DNA of 32,502 nucleotides from Flavobacteriaceae bacterium (lineage in GTDB: Bacteria; Bacteroidota; Bacteroidia; Flavobacteriales; Flavobacteriaceae), in the NCBI GenBank assembly GCA_025800395.1, contig JAOXRU010000100.1:1-32502 (forward strand), written 5' to 3'. Both the position numbers and the translations under genes were made by a program. Shown in pieces: positions 1-8,891 of this stretch. The notes under the pieces were generated by a model that did no database searches, was not told where the DNA came from, and worked only from the letters and a program-made list of their open reading frames with translations. Position 1 is the first letter of the stretch. The number at the start of each line of letters is the position of its first letter.

Positions 1-579
1 TTGTACAGCTTCTTTGGTAGTTGTTCCAATTATAGGGTCCCCACCAATTCCTATGGCAGTAGTAATACCCAAGCCTTCGCGAACTACTTGGTCTGCTGCT
101 TCATATGTAAGTGTTCCCGATTTAGAAACAATACCCACATGTCCTTGTTTAAATACAAAACCTGGCATAATACCTACTTTAGCTTCACCGGGTGTTATAA
201 CACCTGGGCAATTAGGCCCAACCAAAATTGCACCTTTATCTTGCACATATTGATATGCTTTAATCATATCTGCAACTGGAATGCCTTCGGTAATTGTTAT
301 AATTACTTTAATTCCGGCTTCTGCAGCCTCCATAACTGCATCTGCAGCAAAAGCTGGTGGCACAAAAATAATAGTAGTATCTGCCCCTACCTTTTCAACT
401 GCCTCGGCAACGGTATTAAACACAGGTTTACCCAAATGTTCTTGTCCTCCTTTACCAGGAGTAACACCACCTACAACATTGGTTCCGTAATCAATCATTT
501 GCTCTGCGTGAAAAGTTCCTTCACTTCCAGTGAAACCCTGCACTATTATTTTTGAATCTTTATTGACTAAAACACTCAT
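1..579 (-). CDS. sucD: Succinyl-CoA synthetase (ADP-forming) subunit alpha, 3'-truncated by the window edge
   Basis: Catalyses, with SucB, the reversible conversion of succinyl-CoA to succinate with formation of a nucleoside triphosphate in the TCA cycle, in the cytoplasm. The 193 residues present begin MSVLVNKDSKIIVQGFTGSEG and include the CoA-binding Rossmann portion, with GGVTPGKGG, a VGPNCPG motif near residue 130 and GIGGDPIIGTTT near the edge. The family is about 290 residues, so roughly the last third, including the phosphohistidine, lies outside the window. The ATG at 579 is the only start that fits the family N-terminus. A TAnnTTTG promoter lies just upstream. Identification is from recognisable family motifs. 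Confidence 0.95.
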   Translation of the reverse strand, partial: MSVLVNKDSKIIVQGFTGSEGTFHAEQMIDYGTNVVGGVTPGKGGQEHLGKPVFNTVAEAVEKVGADTTIIFVPPAFAADAVMEAAEAGIKVIITITEGIPVADMIKAYQYVQDKGAILVGPNCPGVITPGEAKVGIMPGFVFKQGHVGIVSKSGTLTYEAADQVVREGLGITTAIGIGGDPIIGTTTKEAVQ

Positions 580-604
580 TTAGATTTCTTTTAAATTTCT
601 TAAA

Positions 605-632
605 CAAAAATAGATTTTTAAATGCTAACAAA
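605..632 (-). promoter_or_regulatory. Promoter of sucD
   Basis: On the minus strand TATTTTTG (612-605) matches the Bacteroidota -7 consensus TAnnTTTG exactly. A TTTG at 632-629 could be the -33 element, although the 16-nt spacer is short. Transcription would start near 599, about 20 nt before the sucD ATG. Confidence 0.5.
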
Positions 633-662
633 GAAGCTTAAATTTACATTTTTCTGATAAAT

Positions 663-1604
663 TTATAGTTTCTGATTGGCTATTTTTTCTAATAACTCTG
701 GAATTTTTCGAATCGAGGCTATTTCTTTGTATTTTTTACGAAAATCATCTGCTGGAGTTCCAAAATAGCTCTTTCCTCCTTCCAATGATTTACTTACACC
801 AGACTGTGCTGAAATAATTGCTTTACTTCCTATAGTGATGGCGGAGGTTATCCCCACCTGTCCCCATATGGTTACTTCATCTTCAACAATTACGCAACCC
901 GCAATACCTACTTGAGAAGCTATCAAGCATTTTTTTCCAATAACACTATCGTGCCCAATATGCACTTGGTTATCTATTTTGGTACCTTGTTGAATAATAG
1001 TGTCCCCTGTTACCCCCCTGTCTATAGTACAAAGAGCACCAAGATCCACATTGTCTTCTATAACCACCCTGCCATTAGAAACCAATTTATCAAAACCATC
1101 TGGTCGGTTTTTATAATAAAAAGCATCTGCACCTAAAACGGTTCCTGCGTGTATGGTAACATTATCTCCGATTATCGTATGATCGTAGATGGCAACATTG
1201 CTGTGAATCAAACAATTTTTGCCAATTTTGACATGATTCCCAATAAAGGTATTGGGCTGAATAATGGTTCCTTCTCCAACTTCAGCTTTAGACGAAACCG
1301 TATTTGTTGCTATCTCAAAAGGTCTAAAAAATCGGGTGAGTTTATTAAAATCTCGGAAAGGATCATCACTAATCAATAGCGATTTCCCATCTGGACAATC
1401 TACCTTTTTGTTAATTAATATCGTGGTAGCTTCCGATTCTAGAGCTTTATCATAATATTTGGGATGATCTACAAATACGATATCCCCTGGAGTCACCACA
1501 TGAATCTCGTTCATTCCTGTAATCACAAAATCTGCAGCACCCACAAATTCTGCGCCAATTATGGTGGCAATTTGTTCTAAAGTATGTGCTCGAGGAAATT
1601 TCAT
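663..1604 (-). CDS. Second LpxD-like N-acyltransferase (UDP-3-O-acylglucosamine N-acyltransferase family)
   Basis: Left-handed beta-helix acyltransferase of 313 residues related to LpxD, which adds the N-linked hydroxyacyl chain to UDP-3-O-acylglucosamine in lipid A synthesis. Residues 1-95 resemble the LpxD N-terminal uridine-binding domain (GDIVFVDHPKYY); residues 100-280 are hexapeptide repeats; the tail is a short helix. His218 in NQVHIGH matches the LpxD catalytic histidine in position and context, so the enzyme may be active. It starts 4 nt after efp and ends the lpxD-lpxCfabZ-lpxA-efp series. A second LpxD-type protein at this place is common in Flavobacteriia as I know them; its substrate is uncertain, so no symbol is given. 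Its sequence is clearly different from the LpxD at 4370-5398. Confidence 0.82.
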   Translation of the reverse strand: MKFPRAHTLEQIATIIGAEFVGAADFVITGMNEIHVVTPGDIVFVDHPKYYDKALESEATTILINKKVDCPDGKSLLISDDPFRDFNKLTRFFRPFEIATNTVSSKAEVGEGTIIQPNTFIGNHVKIGKNCLIHSNVAIYDHTIIGDNVTIHAGTVLGADAFYYKNRPDGFDKLVSNGRVVIEDNVDLGALCTIDRGVTGDTIIQQGTKIDNQVHIGHDSVIGKKCLIASQVGIAGCVIVEDEVTIWGQVGITSAITIGSKAIISAQSGVSKSLEGGKSYFGTPADDFRKKYKEIASIRKIPELLEKIANQKL

Positions 1605-1608
1605 TTTA

Positions 1609-2172
1609 CTACTTTATGCGCTCTATATAATCGCCTTTCTCTGTACCTACTTTTATTTTATCTCCTTCGTTGATAAACAAAGGCACATTTACCTTTGCTC
1701 CTGTTTCTACGGTAGCTGGCTTTGTGGCATTGGTTGCTGTGTTTCCTTTCACACCAGGCTCGGTATGGGTAATCTCCAGCACCACGCTCGCAGGCATTTC
1801 CACACTGAGGGGTAGGCCGTCTTCTGCATTAAACATCACTTTTACCACTTCACCTTCTTTCAATAGATCAGCTGCGTCAATTTGATTTTTTTCTAGAGTA
1901 ATTTGGTTATAATCATCTGTATTCATGAAGTGAAAAGTTTCCCCTTCTGGATACAAAAATTGATAAGATCTTGTTTCTACACGAACATCTTCTATTTTAT
2001 GCCCAGCGGAAAAAGTATTGTCTATTACTTTACCCGTTGTAACACTTTTAAGCTTAGTTCTCACAAAAGCAGGTCCTTTTCCTGGTTTTACATGAAGAAA
2101 TTCTATGATTTTAAAAATATCATGATTGTAACGAATACACAATCCTTTTCTAATGTCTGAAGTATTTGCCAT
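1609..2172 (-). CDS. efp: Elongation factor P
   Basis: Translation factor that binds between the ribosomal P and E sites and relieves stalling at consecutive prolines. The 187 residues match the usual length and show the N-terminal KOW-like domain followed by two OB domains (residues about 65-187). The loop that reaches the peptidyl-transferase centre reads KPGKGPAF with Lys32 at its tip, the lysine type rather than the arginine type modified by EarP. No modification enzyme gene lies nearby. It is placed 19 nt after lpxA and 4 nt before the second LpxD-like gene, so it probably shares their transcript. Confidence 0.95.
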   Translation of the reverse strand: MANTSDIRKGLCIRYNHDIFKIIEFLHVKPGKGPAFVRTKLKSVTTGKVIDNTFSAGHKIEDVRVETRSYQFLYPEGETFHFMNTDDYNQITLEKNQIDAADLLKEGEVVKVMFNAEDGLPLSVEMPASVVLEITHTEPGVKGNTATNATKPATVETGAKVNVPLFINEGDKIKVGTEKGDYIERIK

Positions 2173-2191
2173 TTATTATTGATGTAAATTA

Positions 2192-2977
2192 TTAATTAGT
2201 ACTCACATAACCCTTCATAATACCTCTTTGAGAATCTCTAATAAATTGCAAAATCTCATCTCTTTCTGGAGTTGCTTCCATTTCAGCCTCTATTATTCGA
2301 GCTGCTTGGGTATTATTGTATTTACTTTGAAAAAGTATACGGTATATATCTTGGATTTCTCTTATTTTTTCTGTGCCGTAGCCTCTTCTGCGCAATCCAA
2401 CAGAGTTTATCCCTACATAAGATAAGGGCTCTCTTGCTGCTTTTACATAAGGAGGCACATCTTTTCTTACTAGAGAACCGCCTGTTACAAAAGCATGATT
2501 GCCAATAGAACAGAATTGATGCACCGCAGCCATACCCGCAAGAATAACAAAATCGCCTACATTGATATGACCTGCCAAGGTACTATTGTTTGAAAAAATA
2601 CAATTGTCGCCTACGATGCAATCATGGGCAACATGACAATAAGCCATGATTAAACAGTTTTTACCAATTACTGTTTTCATCCTATCCACGGTACCTCTAT
2701 TAATGGTTACACATTCTCTAATAGTTGTTCCGTTTCCAATTACAGCTAAGGTTTCTTCTCCGTTGTATTTTAAGTCTTGAGGTACCCCAGAAATAACAGC
2801 TCCAGGAAAAATATTACAATTCTTTCCTATGCGCGCTCCTTCCATAATGGTTACATTCGAACCGATCCAAGTTCCTTCTCCTATTTCTACGTTGTTGTGA
2901 ATCGTGGTAAAAGGTTCTATAACCACGTTTTTAGCGATTTTTGCACCAGGGTGCACATAAGCCAAGGGTTGATTCAT
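2192..2977 (-). CDS. lpxA: UDP-N-acetylglucosamine acyltransferase
   Basis: First enzyme of lipid A synthesis: transfers a 3-hydroxyacyl chain from acyl carrier protein to the 3-OH of UDP-GlcNAc in the cytoplasm. The 261 residues form a run of hexapeptide repeats (about 5-190) and a C-terminal helical domain. The motif AYCHVAHDC holds the catalytic histidine (His118, equivalent to E. coli His125), followed by GMAAVHQFCSIG, which is characteristic of LpxA. The ATG overlaps the TAA of the upstream lpxC-fabZ by one base, indicating translational coupling. Confidence 0.95.
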   Translation of the reverse strand: MNQPLAYVHPGAKIAKNVVIEPFTTIHNNVEIGEGTWIGSNVTIMEGARIGKNCNIFPGAVISGVPQDLKYNGEETLAVIGNGTTIRECVTINRGTVDRMKTVIGKNCLIMAYCHVAHDCIVGDNCIFSNNSTLAGHINVGDFVILAGMAAVHQFCSIGNHAFVTGGSLVRKDVPPYVKAAREPLSYVGINSVGLRRRGYGTEKIREIQDIYRILFQSKYNNTQAARIIEAEMEATPERDEILQFIRDSQRGIMKGYVSTN

Positions 2978-4380
2978 TATTTCTCTTTTTTTGCTATTTG
3001 TGCCATCATTTCGGCTTCTGCCACCAATTTGTCATTGGCATAGGCATAAGCTTGCATATGACATATTCCTCTTCGAATCGGGGTAATGAGGTTACATTTA
3101 AATATAAGGGTGTCTCCTGGTAGTACTTTTTGTTTAAACTTTACATTGTCTATCTTCATAAAGAAGGTAAGGTAGTTTTCGGGGTCGGGTACGGTACTCA
3201 ACACCAAGATTCCGCCTGTCTGAGCCATAGCCTCTACTTGCAGCACACCAGGCATTACAGGAGCCCCAGGAAAATGACCTACGAAGAAAGGTTCATTCAT
3301 AGTTACATTTTTCATTCCTACTACATGTGTATCAGACAATTCTAGTATGCGATCGATCAGCAAAAAAGGAGGGCGATGCGGCAACATATCCATGATCTTA
3401 TGGATATCCATTAATGGTGGCAAGCTCAAATCATATTTTGGCACATTATTTCTCCGTTCTCTCTTGATGAGCTTTGATAATTTTTTTGCAAACTGGGTGT
3501 TTACAAAATGTCCTGGTTTATTAGCTATTATTTTACCACGTATTCTAGTGCCAACCAAAGCTAAATCACCGATAACATCTAATAATTTGTGTCTGGCGGC
3601 TTCATTGGGATAATGCAAACTCAAATTGTTTAATATCCCATTGGCCTGAACAGCAATATCCTCTTTATGAAACGCCTTGCGCAGCTTATCCATAGTATCA
3701 TCCGATATTTCTTTATCTACATAAACGATGGCATTATTAAGATCTCCGCCTTTGATTAGTCCATGATCCAAGAGCATTTCCAATTCGTGTAAAAAGGAAA
3801 AGGTACGGGCGTCTGAAATTTCCGCCTTAAAGTCCGAAAGCTTGCTCAAGGTTGCATTTTGAGTCCCCAATACTTTGGTGCCAAAATCTACCATGGTTGT
3901 TACCTGATAAGATTCGGATGGGATAATCGTTATTTCGCTACCACTAGCTTCATCTTTATAACTAATAACCTCTTTAACAACATATTCGTCTCTAATCGCT
4001 TCTTGTTCTAAGATACCCGCTTGCTCTATAGCTTTGATAAAATCCTTGGAGCTACCGTCCATAATTGGAGGTTCGGAGGCATCTAACTCTATCAATACAT
4101 TATCTATTTCCAAACCTACTAAAGCTGCCAACACATGCTCCGTTGTCTGCACCTTTACGCCATTTTTTTCCAAATTGGTACCTCGTTGGGTATCTACAAC
4201 ATAGGATGCATCTGCTTCTATTATTGGTTTGCCTTCCAAATCTACCCTAGAAAACGCATAACCACAATTTTCTTCTGCGGGTTTAAACCGAAGGGTTACC
4301 TCCTGCCCAGTATGCAACCCAACACCTCTGAGGGTTACTTCTTCTTTAATAGTACGTTGCTTTACGACACTATTGCTCAT
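2977..4380 (-). CDS. lpxC-fabZ: Bifunctional UDP-3-O-acyl-N-acetylglucosamine deacetylase / (3R)-hydroxyacyl-ACP dehydratase (LpxC-FabZ fusion)
   Basis: Fusion typical of Bacteroidota. Residues about 1-305 are LpxC, the zinc deacetylase and committed step of lipid A synthesis, with TTEHVLAAL (His82), PIMDGSS and the HKLLD motif (264-268) that supply zinc ligands and catalytic residues. Residues about 320-467 are FabZ, the dehydratase of fatty acid elongation, with [17 protein letters not shown] (His369) and Glu383 in VLQVEAMAQ. Both domains compete for or supply the same hydroxyacyl-ACP pool, so the fusion ties membrane phospholipid supply to lipid A. It overlaps the 3' end of lpxD by 11 nt and the lpxA start by one. 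All expected catalytic residues are present. Confidence 0.96.
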   Translation of the reverse strand: MSNSVVKQRTIKEEVTLRGVGLHTGQEVTLRFKPAEENCGYAFSRVDLEGKPIIEADASYVVDTQRGTNLEKNGVKVQTTEHVLAALVGLEIDNVLIELDASEPPIMDGSSKDFIKAIEQAGILEQEAIRDEYVVKEVISYKDEASGSEITIIPSESYQVTTMVDFGTKVLGTQNATLSKLSDFKAEISDARTFSFLHELEMLLDHGLIKGGDLNNAIVYVDKEISDDTMDKLRKAFHKEDIAVQANGILNNLSLHYPNEAARHKLLDVIGDLALVGTRIRGKIIANKPGHFVNTQFAKKLSKLIKRERRNNVPKYDLSLPPLMDIHKIMDMLPHRPPFLLIDRILELSDTHVVGMKNVTMNEPFFVGHFPGAPVMPGVLQVEAMAQTGGILVLSTVPDPENYLTFFMKIDNVKFKQKVLPGDTLIFKCNLITPIRRGICHMQAYAYANDKLVAEAEMMAQIAKKEK

Positions 4381-5398
4381 TTTTAAAATCTTTTTCGAGT
4401 TTGTATAATTGGTTTGCCAGTTTGGGTAGGTTCTTAAAGTGTACGTAGGATTTATTGTAATCTCCGTAATTCAGTGCTGGAGAACCTTGCAATACTTCAT
4501 CATCTTTCACATTGCGTCCAATACCAGACTGTGCTTGAATTTTGACGCGATCTCCTATTGCAATATGTCCTACTATACCTACTTGTCCGCCGATAAGGCA
4601 GTGTTTTCCGATTTTGGTAGATCCGGCTATACCCGTCTGAGCCGCTATAGCAGTATGACTTCCAATTTCTACGTTGTGCGCTATTTGCACCTGATTATCT
4701 ATTTTAACCCCTTGGCGTACGATAGTAGACCCCAAAGTTGCACGGTCTATAGTTGTCCCCGCACCAACATCTACATAATCTTCTATAATCACATTTCCTG
4801 TCTGCGGAACTTTTTCGTATTCTCCTTTTTCGTTTGGTGAAAATCCAAAGCCATCTGCTCCAATTACAGCACCACTGTGAATGACACACCCATTCCCTAT
4901 CACCGTTTCAGAATAAACTTTAGAACCTGCAAACAATACTACATTATCCCCAATTTCCACATTATCTCCAATATATACATTGGGATATATTTTAACGTGA
5001 TTGCCGATACGAACATTCTCCCCAATATAGGCAAATGCCCCGAGGTAAATCTGATCTCCGTAGCGCGCACTCTTGGCAATGTATACTGGTTGCTCTATAC
5101 CCGTTTTGTTCATTTTTACCTGATTATAATAGGATAACAACTTAGAAAAAGCCTTGTAAGCATCTTCCACCCTAATCAATGTGGTTTGGATTGGGTTCTC
5201 TGCAACAAAATCTTTTCCCACTATAGTTATAGCTGCATTGGTGCTATATATATAAGGTGTGTATTTTGGATTGGCCAAGAATGTTAATGATTCTTTCCCT
5301 CCTTCTTCAATTTTAGCTAGTTTAGAAACTTCAACTTCTGGATTCCCCTCAATATCCCCTTCTAAAATTTGTGCAATTTGATTGGCTGTGAATTTCAT
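4370..5398 (-). CDS. lpxD: UDP-3-O-(3-hydroxyacyl)glucosamine N-acyltransferase
   Basis: Third step of lipid A synthesis: N-acylation of UDP-3-O-acylglucosamine using 3-hydroxyacyl-ACP. The 342 residues match the LpxD length: an N-terminal uridine-binding domain (1-100, with [11 protein letters not shown]), a long left-handed beta helix (105-305) and a C-terminal helical extension (310-342). The catalytic histidine is His241 in [12 protein letters not shown], and GADGFGF is the usual substrate-binding segment. It is the first gene of the lpx block and begins 21 nt after the HD gene ends, so it may be read from the HD promoter as well as its own. Confidence 0.95.
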   Translation of the reverse strand: MKFTANQIAQILEGDIEGNPEVEVSKLAKIEEGGKESLTFLANPKYTPYIYSTNAAITIVGKDFVAENPIQTTLIRVEDAYKAFSKLLSYYNQVKMNKTGIEQPVYIAKSARYGDQIYLGAFAYIGENVRIGNHVKIYPNVYIGDNVEIGDNVVLFAGSKVYSETVIGNGCVIHSGAVIGADGFGFSPNEKGEYEKVPQTGNVIIEDYVDVGAGTTIDRATLGSTIVRQGVKIDNQVQIAHNVEIGSHTAIAAQTGIAGSTKIGKHCLIGGQVGIVGHIAIGDRVKIQAQSGIGRNVKDDEVLQGSPALNYGDYNKSYVHFKNLPKLANQLYKLEKDFKNEQ

Positions 5399-5419
5399 TA
5401 GCGCAAAAATAAAAAAAAA

Positions 5420-6652
5420 CTACAAAATCTTCGCTTTTGGATGACATATAAAGTATTTTATTACTTTATTCGACAATGCTTTTAGATTTAATTGATCAGA
5501 TGCTTGGGCTACATCTACTAGTTTTCCGCTTTTTTTTAGGATATTAATGTTTTGCTTTTTAGCATTATATGCCTGATTGGAAATCGTTCCCGTAAACACA
5601 AAATAGGTTGCTTCTTCGGGAGAAATACCCAATAATTGAGCTGTTTCCAAACGTTGATTTTCTAATCTCTCCTTCTTTATGGGCTGTTTCTTAATTTTTA
5701 TTCGCAGTAAATTTCGGTGCAATATCATCTTACACAGCTGAGACAAGACATAATCCTCATGATTTTGCCACGATTTCATAGCACTCAACACATCGATATC
5801 GTCCAAATCTAAAAAATGCTCTAATGCCTCTTCCCCAAATGCGGCTTTGTCTACATCGTTTTCCAAAAAAAATGCGAAAGAAGCACTTGATTCCAATTTC
5901 ACCCCTTTTTTTGTTAATTCCTTAGCACGCTTAAACACCCGTATAAGCAACTGCTCTGCAACCAAACTCGTTTTATGCAAATAAACCTGCCAATACATCA
6001 ATCTGCGCGCTATCAAAAACTTCTCCACCGAATAAATCCCTTTTTCTTCAATCACCAACTCGTTGTTCACTACATTTAACATCGTAATAAGTCGTTCGCT
6101 AGATATATTGCCTTCGGCGACTCCGGTATAAAAACTATCGCGACGCAAATAGTCGGCGCGATCCATATCGAGTTGTCCAGAGACTAACTGATTCATGAAT
6201 TTTTTGGAATAAATCCCTTTAAAAATTTCAATAGCAATAGTTAAACTTCCGTTAAACTTTTCGTTGAGGCGTTCCATCAACAACAAAGAAATCTCTTCGT
6301 GATGAATATCTTCCACTATACTATTTTCCATCGCATGTGAAAAGGGACCATGCCCAATATCGTGCAATAAAATAGCAATAAGCAATCCTTGTTCTTCTTC
6401 TTCATTTATTTCCACTCCTTTGAAACGCAGGGATCGAATTGCTTTTTGCATCAAATACATACTTCCCAACGCATGCTGAAATCTGGTATGCAAAGCCCCA
6501 GGATACACCAAGGAGGACAAGCCCATTTGGGATATTCTTCGAAGCCGCTGAAAACTATTATCTTCGATAAGATCAAAAATGAGAGCGCTTGGTATTCTAA
6601 TAAATCCGTAAATTGGATCGTTAAATATTTTAAGTTTATTGATTTTTTTCAA
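5420..6652 (-). CDS. HD-domain phosphohydrolase (dGTPase-like, COG1078 type)
   Basis: Cytoplasmic metal-dependent phosphohydrolase of 410 residues; relatives hydrolyse dNTPs or other nucleotides, but the substrate here cannot be read from sequence. The HD motif is LLHDIGHGPFSH (about residues 94-105), preceded by a conserved histidine in TRFQHALGS and followed by MDRADYLRRD, which gives the fourth metal ligand. There is no ATG near the conserved N-terminus: the start is the TTG at 6652-6650, which puts KINKLKIFNDPIYGF in place as in relatives. It is divergent from porX with 37 bp between them. Confidence 0.85.
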   Translation of the reverse strand: MKKINKLKIFNDPIYGFIRIPSALIFDLIEDNSFQRLRRISQMGLSSLVYPGALHTRFQHALGSMYLMQKAIRSLRFKGVEINEEEEQGLLIAILLHDIGHGPFSHAMENSIVEDIHHEEISLLLMERLNEKFNGSLTIAIEIFKGIYSKKFMNQLVSGQLDMDRADYLRRDSFYTGVAEGNISSERLITMLNVVNNELVIEEKGIYSVEKFLIARRLMYWQVYLHKTSLVAEQLLIRVFKRAKELTKKGVKLESSASFAFFLENDVDKAAFGEEALEHFLDLDDIDVLSAMKSWQNHEDYVLSQLCKMILHRNLLRIKIKKQPIKKERLENQRLETAQLLGISPEEATYFVFTGTISNQAYNAKKQNINILKKSGKLVDVAQASDQLNLKALSNKVIKYFICHPKAKIL

Positions 6653-6668
6653 AACGATTCTATCTTTG
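6639..6668 (+). promoter_or_regulatory. Promoter of porX
   Basis: TTG (6639-6641), a 19-nt spacer and TATCTTTG (6661-6668) match the Bacteroidota promoter layout. The -33 element lies inside the 5' end of the divergent HD gene. Expected transcription start is near 6674, about 16 nt before the porX ATG. Confidence 0.6.
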
Positions 6669-6674
6669 GTAGAA

Positions 6675-6682
6675 CAAATATA
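6675..6682 (-). promoter_or_regulatory. Promoter -7 element of the HD phosphohydrolase gene
   Basis: TATATTTG on the minus strand (6682-6675) is an exact TAnnTTTG. Transcription would start near 6669, about 17 nt before the TTG start codon. It lies immediately beside the porX -7 element on the other strand. Confidence 0.6.
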
Positions 6683-6689
6683 TTATTAA

Positions 6690-8234
6690 ATGAATACAAT
6701 AACGATTCTTTGGGTAGATGATGAAATAGATTTACTAAAACCACATCTACTATATCTGAAAAAGAAAAACTATACGGTAGAAACATGCAACAATGGATTA
6801 GAAGCCATCGAACGCATCAAAACCGAAAACTTTGATATTGTATTTTTAGACGAAAACATGCCTGGATTGTCTGGCTTGGAAACACTCAACGAAATAAAAA
6901 CTATAGATTCTGCAATTCCTGTAGTGATGATCACCAAAAGTGAAGAAGAAAACATCATGGAAGAAGCCATAGGTTCGCGTATTGCAGATTATCTCATCAA
7001 ACCGGTAAATCCCAACCAGATTTTATTGAGTTTGAAAAAAAACTTAGACCATAGTCGCTTGGTATCTGAAAAAACAACACTCAATTACCAACAAGAGTTT
7101 AGAAAAATTGCCATGGAGCTTTCTATGGTAAACGACTTTGAAGGTTGGAGCGAATTATACAAAAAATTACTGTCTTGGGAACTAAAACTCGAGACCATAG
7201 AAGACAGTAGTATGGTGGAAATTCTAGAATCCCAAAAAATAGAAGCCAACAACCAATTTGCGAAATACATAGACAAAAACTACAGCAATTGGATACAAAA
7301 CAACCAGGGACCGGTGCTATCACACCAGCTATTCGACAGTTTGATCAAGCCCAAATTGGAAGATCAAAAAACCCTTTTGGTGGTTATCGACAACCTGCGA
7401 TTTGATCAATGGCAAAAAATAGAAGAACCTATTAGCGCCTACTACAAAAAGCAATTAGAAACCGATTATTATTCCATCTTACCCACGGCTACCCAATATG
7501 CAAGAAATGCGCTTTTCTCAGGCCTGTTGCCGTTAGATATGGCCAAAAAGCACCCCCAATGGTGGAAAAACGACAATGATGAAGGAGGGAAAAATCTTTT
7601 TGAAGAAGATTTTTTGGAAGCCCAGCTAAAAAGATTACATCTCGATTTAGAATGGGACTTTTATAAAATAACCAATTTAAAAAGCGGTAAAAAATTGGCC
7701 GAACAATTCTTTAACTGCAAAAATAACGACCTTACTGTGGTGGTCTACAATTTTGTCGACATGCTTTCTCATGCCCGTACAGAAATGGAAGTCATCAAAG
7801 AACTCGCCTCCAACGACAAGGCATATCGATCGCTTACTTATAGCTGGTTCCAAAACAGTCCACTGCTAGAAATCATACAAAAAGCAGCAAAAATGGGCAT
7901 GCGCCTTATTCTTACTACAGATCATGGAACCATCAATGTAAAAAATCCTTCCAAAGTTATCGGAGACCGCGAAACGAGTCTCAACCTAAGATATAAGACT
8001 GGAAAAAGTCTTACCTATAATTCTAAAGAAGTTTTGGAAATAAAGGATCCCTCTCTTATTGGCTTACCTAGTATCAATATGAGCAGTTCGTTTATTTTCG
8101 CCAAAAATGATATGTTCTTCGCCTACCCCAACAATTACAACCACTACGTGAGTTATTATCGAAACACCTATCAGCACGGCGGCATCTCTATGGAAGAAAT
8201 GATCATTCCTTTTGTAGTGCTAGACCCAAAATAA
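6690..8234 (+). CDS. porX: PorX-type response regulator with PglZ domain
   Basis: Response regulator known in Porphyromonas and Flavobacteria for control of the type IX secretion system together with the kinase PorY and an ECF sigma factor. Residues 1-120 are a receiver domain with acidic pair Asp10-Asp11, phosphoacceptor Asp54 (VFLDENMPG), Thr82 and Lys104-Pro105. Residues 125-210 form a helical linker. Residues about 225-514 are a PglZ/alkaline phosphatase-superfamily domain with VVIDNLRFDQW, TATQYAR (266-272; the expected catalytic Thr), NFVDMLSHAR and TTDHG, which supply metal ligands. All key residues are present, so both phosphorylation and phosphatase/phosphodiesterase activity are plausible. 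The partner kinase is not in the window. Confidence 0.9.
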   Translation: MNTITILWVDDEIDLLKPHLLYLKKKNYTVETCNNGLEAIERIKTENFDIVFLDENMPGLSGLETLNEIKTIDSAIPVVMITKSEEENIMEEAIGSRIADYLIKPVNPNQILLSLKKNLDHSRLVSEKTTLNYQQEFRKIAMELSMVNDFEGWSELYKKLLSWELKLETIEDSSMVEILESQKIEANNQFAKYIDKNYSNWIQNNQGPVLSHQLFDSLIKPKLEDQKTLLVVIDNLRFDQWQKIEEPISAYYKKQLETDYYSILPTATQYARNALFSGLLPLDMAKKHPQWWKNDNDEGGKNLFEEDFLEAQLKRLHLDLEWDFYKITNLKSGKKLAEQFFNCKNNDLTVVVYNFVDMLSHARTEMEVIKELASNDKAYRSLTYSWFQNSPLLEIIQKAAKMGMRLILTTDHGTINVKNPSKVIGDRETSLNLRYKTGKSLTYNSKEVLEIKDPSLIGLPSINMSSSFIFAKNDMFFAYPNNYNHYVSYYRNTYQHGGISMEEMIIPFVVLDPK

Positions 8235-8340
8235 AAAATAGAGAACTTTAGAAAATAATCCATTTAACGATTATTTGTGTTTTTGGTATAGAATTTTGCT
8301 TACCAAAGGTAAGTCTTCTATTACTTTTGCACCAAGCTCT

Positions 8341-8353
8341 ATGGTTAAACCAT
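8341..8353. promoter_or_regulatory. Perfect inverted repeat upstream of the first HTH gene (candidate operator)
   Basis: ATGGTT-A-AACCAT is a perfect 6-1-6 inverted repeat, ending about 40 nt upstream of the -7 element at 8394. Its position suits binding by a dimeric HTH protein, possibly the adjacent gene product. No second copy of the same site was found by eye beside the other two paralogues, so this is only a candidate. Confidence 0.25.
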
Positions 8354-8393
8354 CAAAATGTTAAGGAAAAACCATTATATCGAGATTTTTTCT

Positions 8394-8401
8394 TATGTTT
8401 G
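8394..8401 (+). promoter_or_regulatory. Promoter -7 element of the first HTH gene
   Basis: TATGTTTG is an exact TAnnTTTG, giving a leader of about 45 nt before the ATG at 8452. No convincing -33 TTTG was seen. The same octamer is used by the small peptide gene at 10397. Confidence 0.5.
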
Positions 8402-8451
8402 TAGTAAACCAATTATAAATTATTTTAAAACAAATTTTAAATTCCTCAAAC

Positions 8452-8838
8452 ATGTACAAAACAATTGACAGAATTATGTTGTTTATCAAGCACTTAGGAA
8501 TCAGCGTAAGACAGTTTGATATTTCAATTGGTGCCTCTAACGGGTACACATTAAGAATGAACAAAAATCGAGCTTCTGTAGGAAGTGATGTGATTGAAAA
8601 CATTTCTAGAGTTCATCCAAGCGTCAATGTAGAATGGCTTATCACTGGCCGCGGATCTATGATTCGTGATTCTTACAGCGACGAAATGAACCTAGATGTA
8701 TTGAATTCTTTCTCTGAAGATGAGATCGAAAAAATGGTAGAACAAAAAGTAGTTGAAAAAGAAAAACAAGAGCTTAAAAAAATGTTGCGCGAAGTTATCC
8801 ACGAAGTGGAATTGACCAACGCAAGCTTGAACAAGTAA
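8452..8838 (+). CDS. Small helix-turn-helix (XRE/phage-repressor type) regulator, paralogue 1
   Basis: A 128-residue protein with an N-terminal helix-turn-helix domain (residues about 4-72) of the kind seen in phage-repressor-like proteins of Bacteroidota, with the conserved stretch SIGASNGYTLRM and a closing VEWLITGRGSMIRD. The rest (75-128) is highly charged and helical (EDEIEKMVEQKVVEKEKQ), likely a coiled coil. There is no S24 peptidase domain, so it is not a LexA/CI-type self-cleaving repressor. It has two close paralogues downstream, nearly identical in the HTH half and divergent in the tail. It has its own promoter and is followed after 53 nt by tsaE. The regulatory target is unknown. 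Confidence 0.8.
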   Translation: MYKTIDRIMLFIKHLGISVRQFDISIGASNGYTLRMNKNRASVGSDVIENISRVHPSVNVEWLITGRGSMIRDSYSDEMNLDVLNSFSEDEIEKMVEQKVVEKEKQELKKMLREVIHEVELTNASLNK

Positions 8839-8891
8839 AACCAATGTGCTTTCGCATGATGCTACATCTTTAAAACTTGTATTTTTGCCCG

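Noticed and set aside
1-555. Long plus-strand frames opposite sucD
   Set aside because: They are antisense frames of a clear sucD coding region; composition and content show no protein family.
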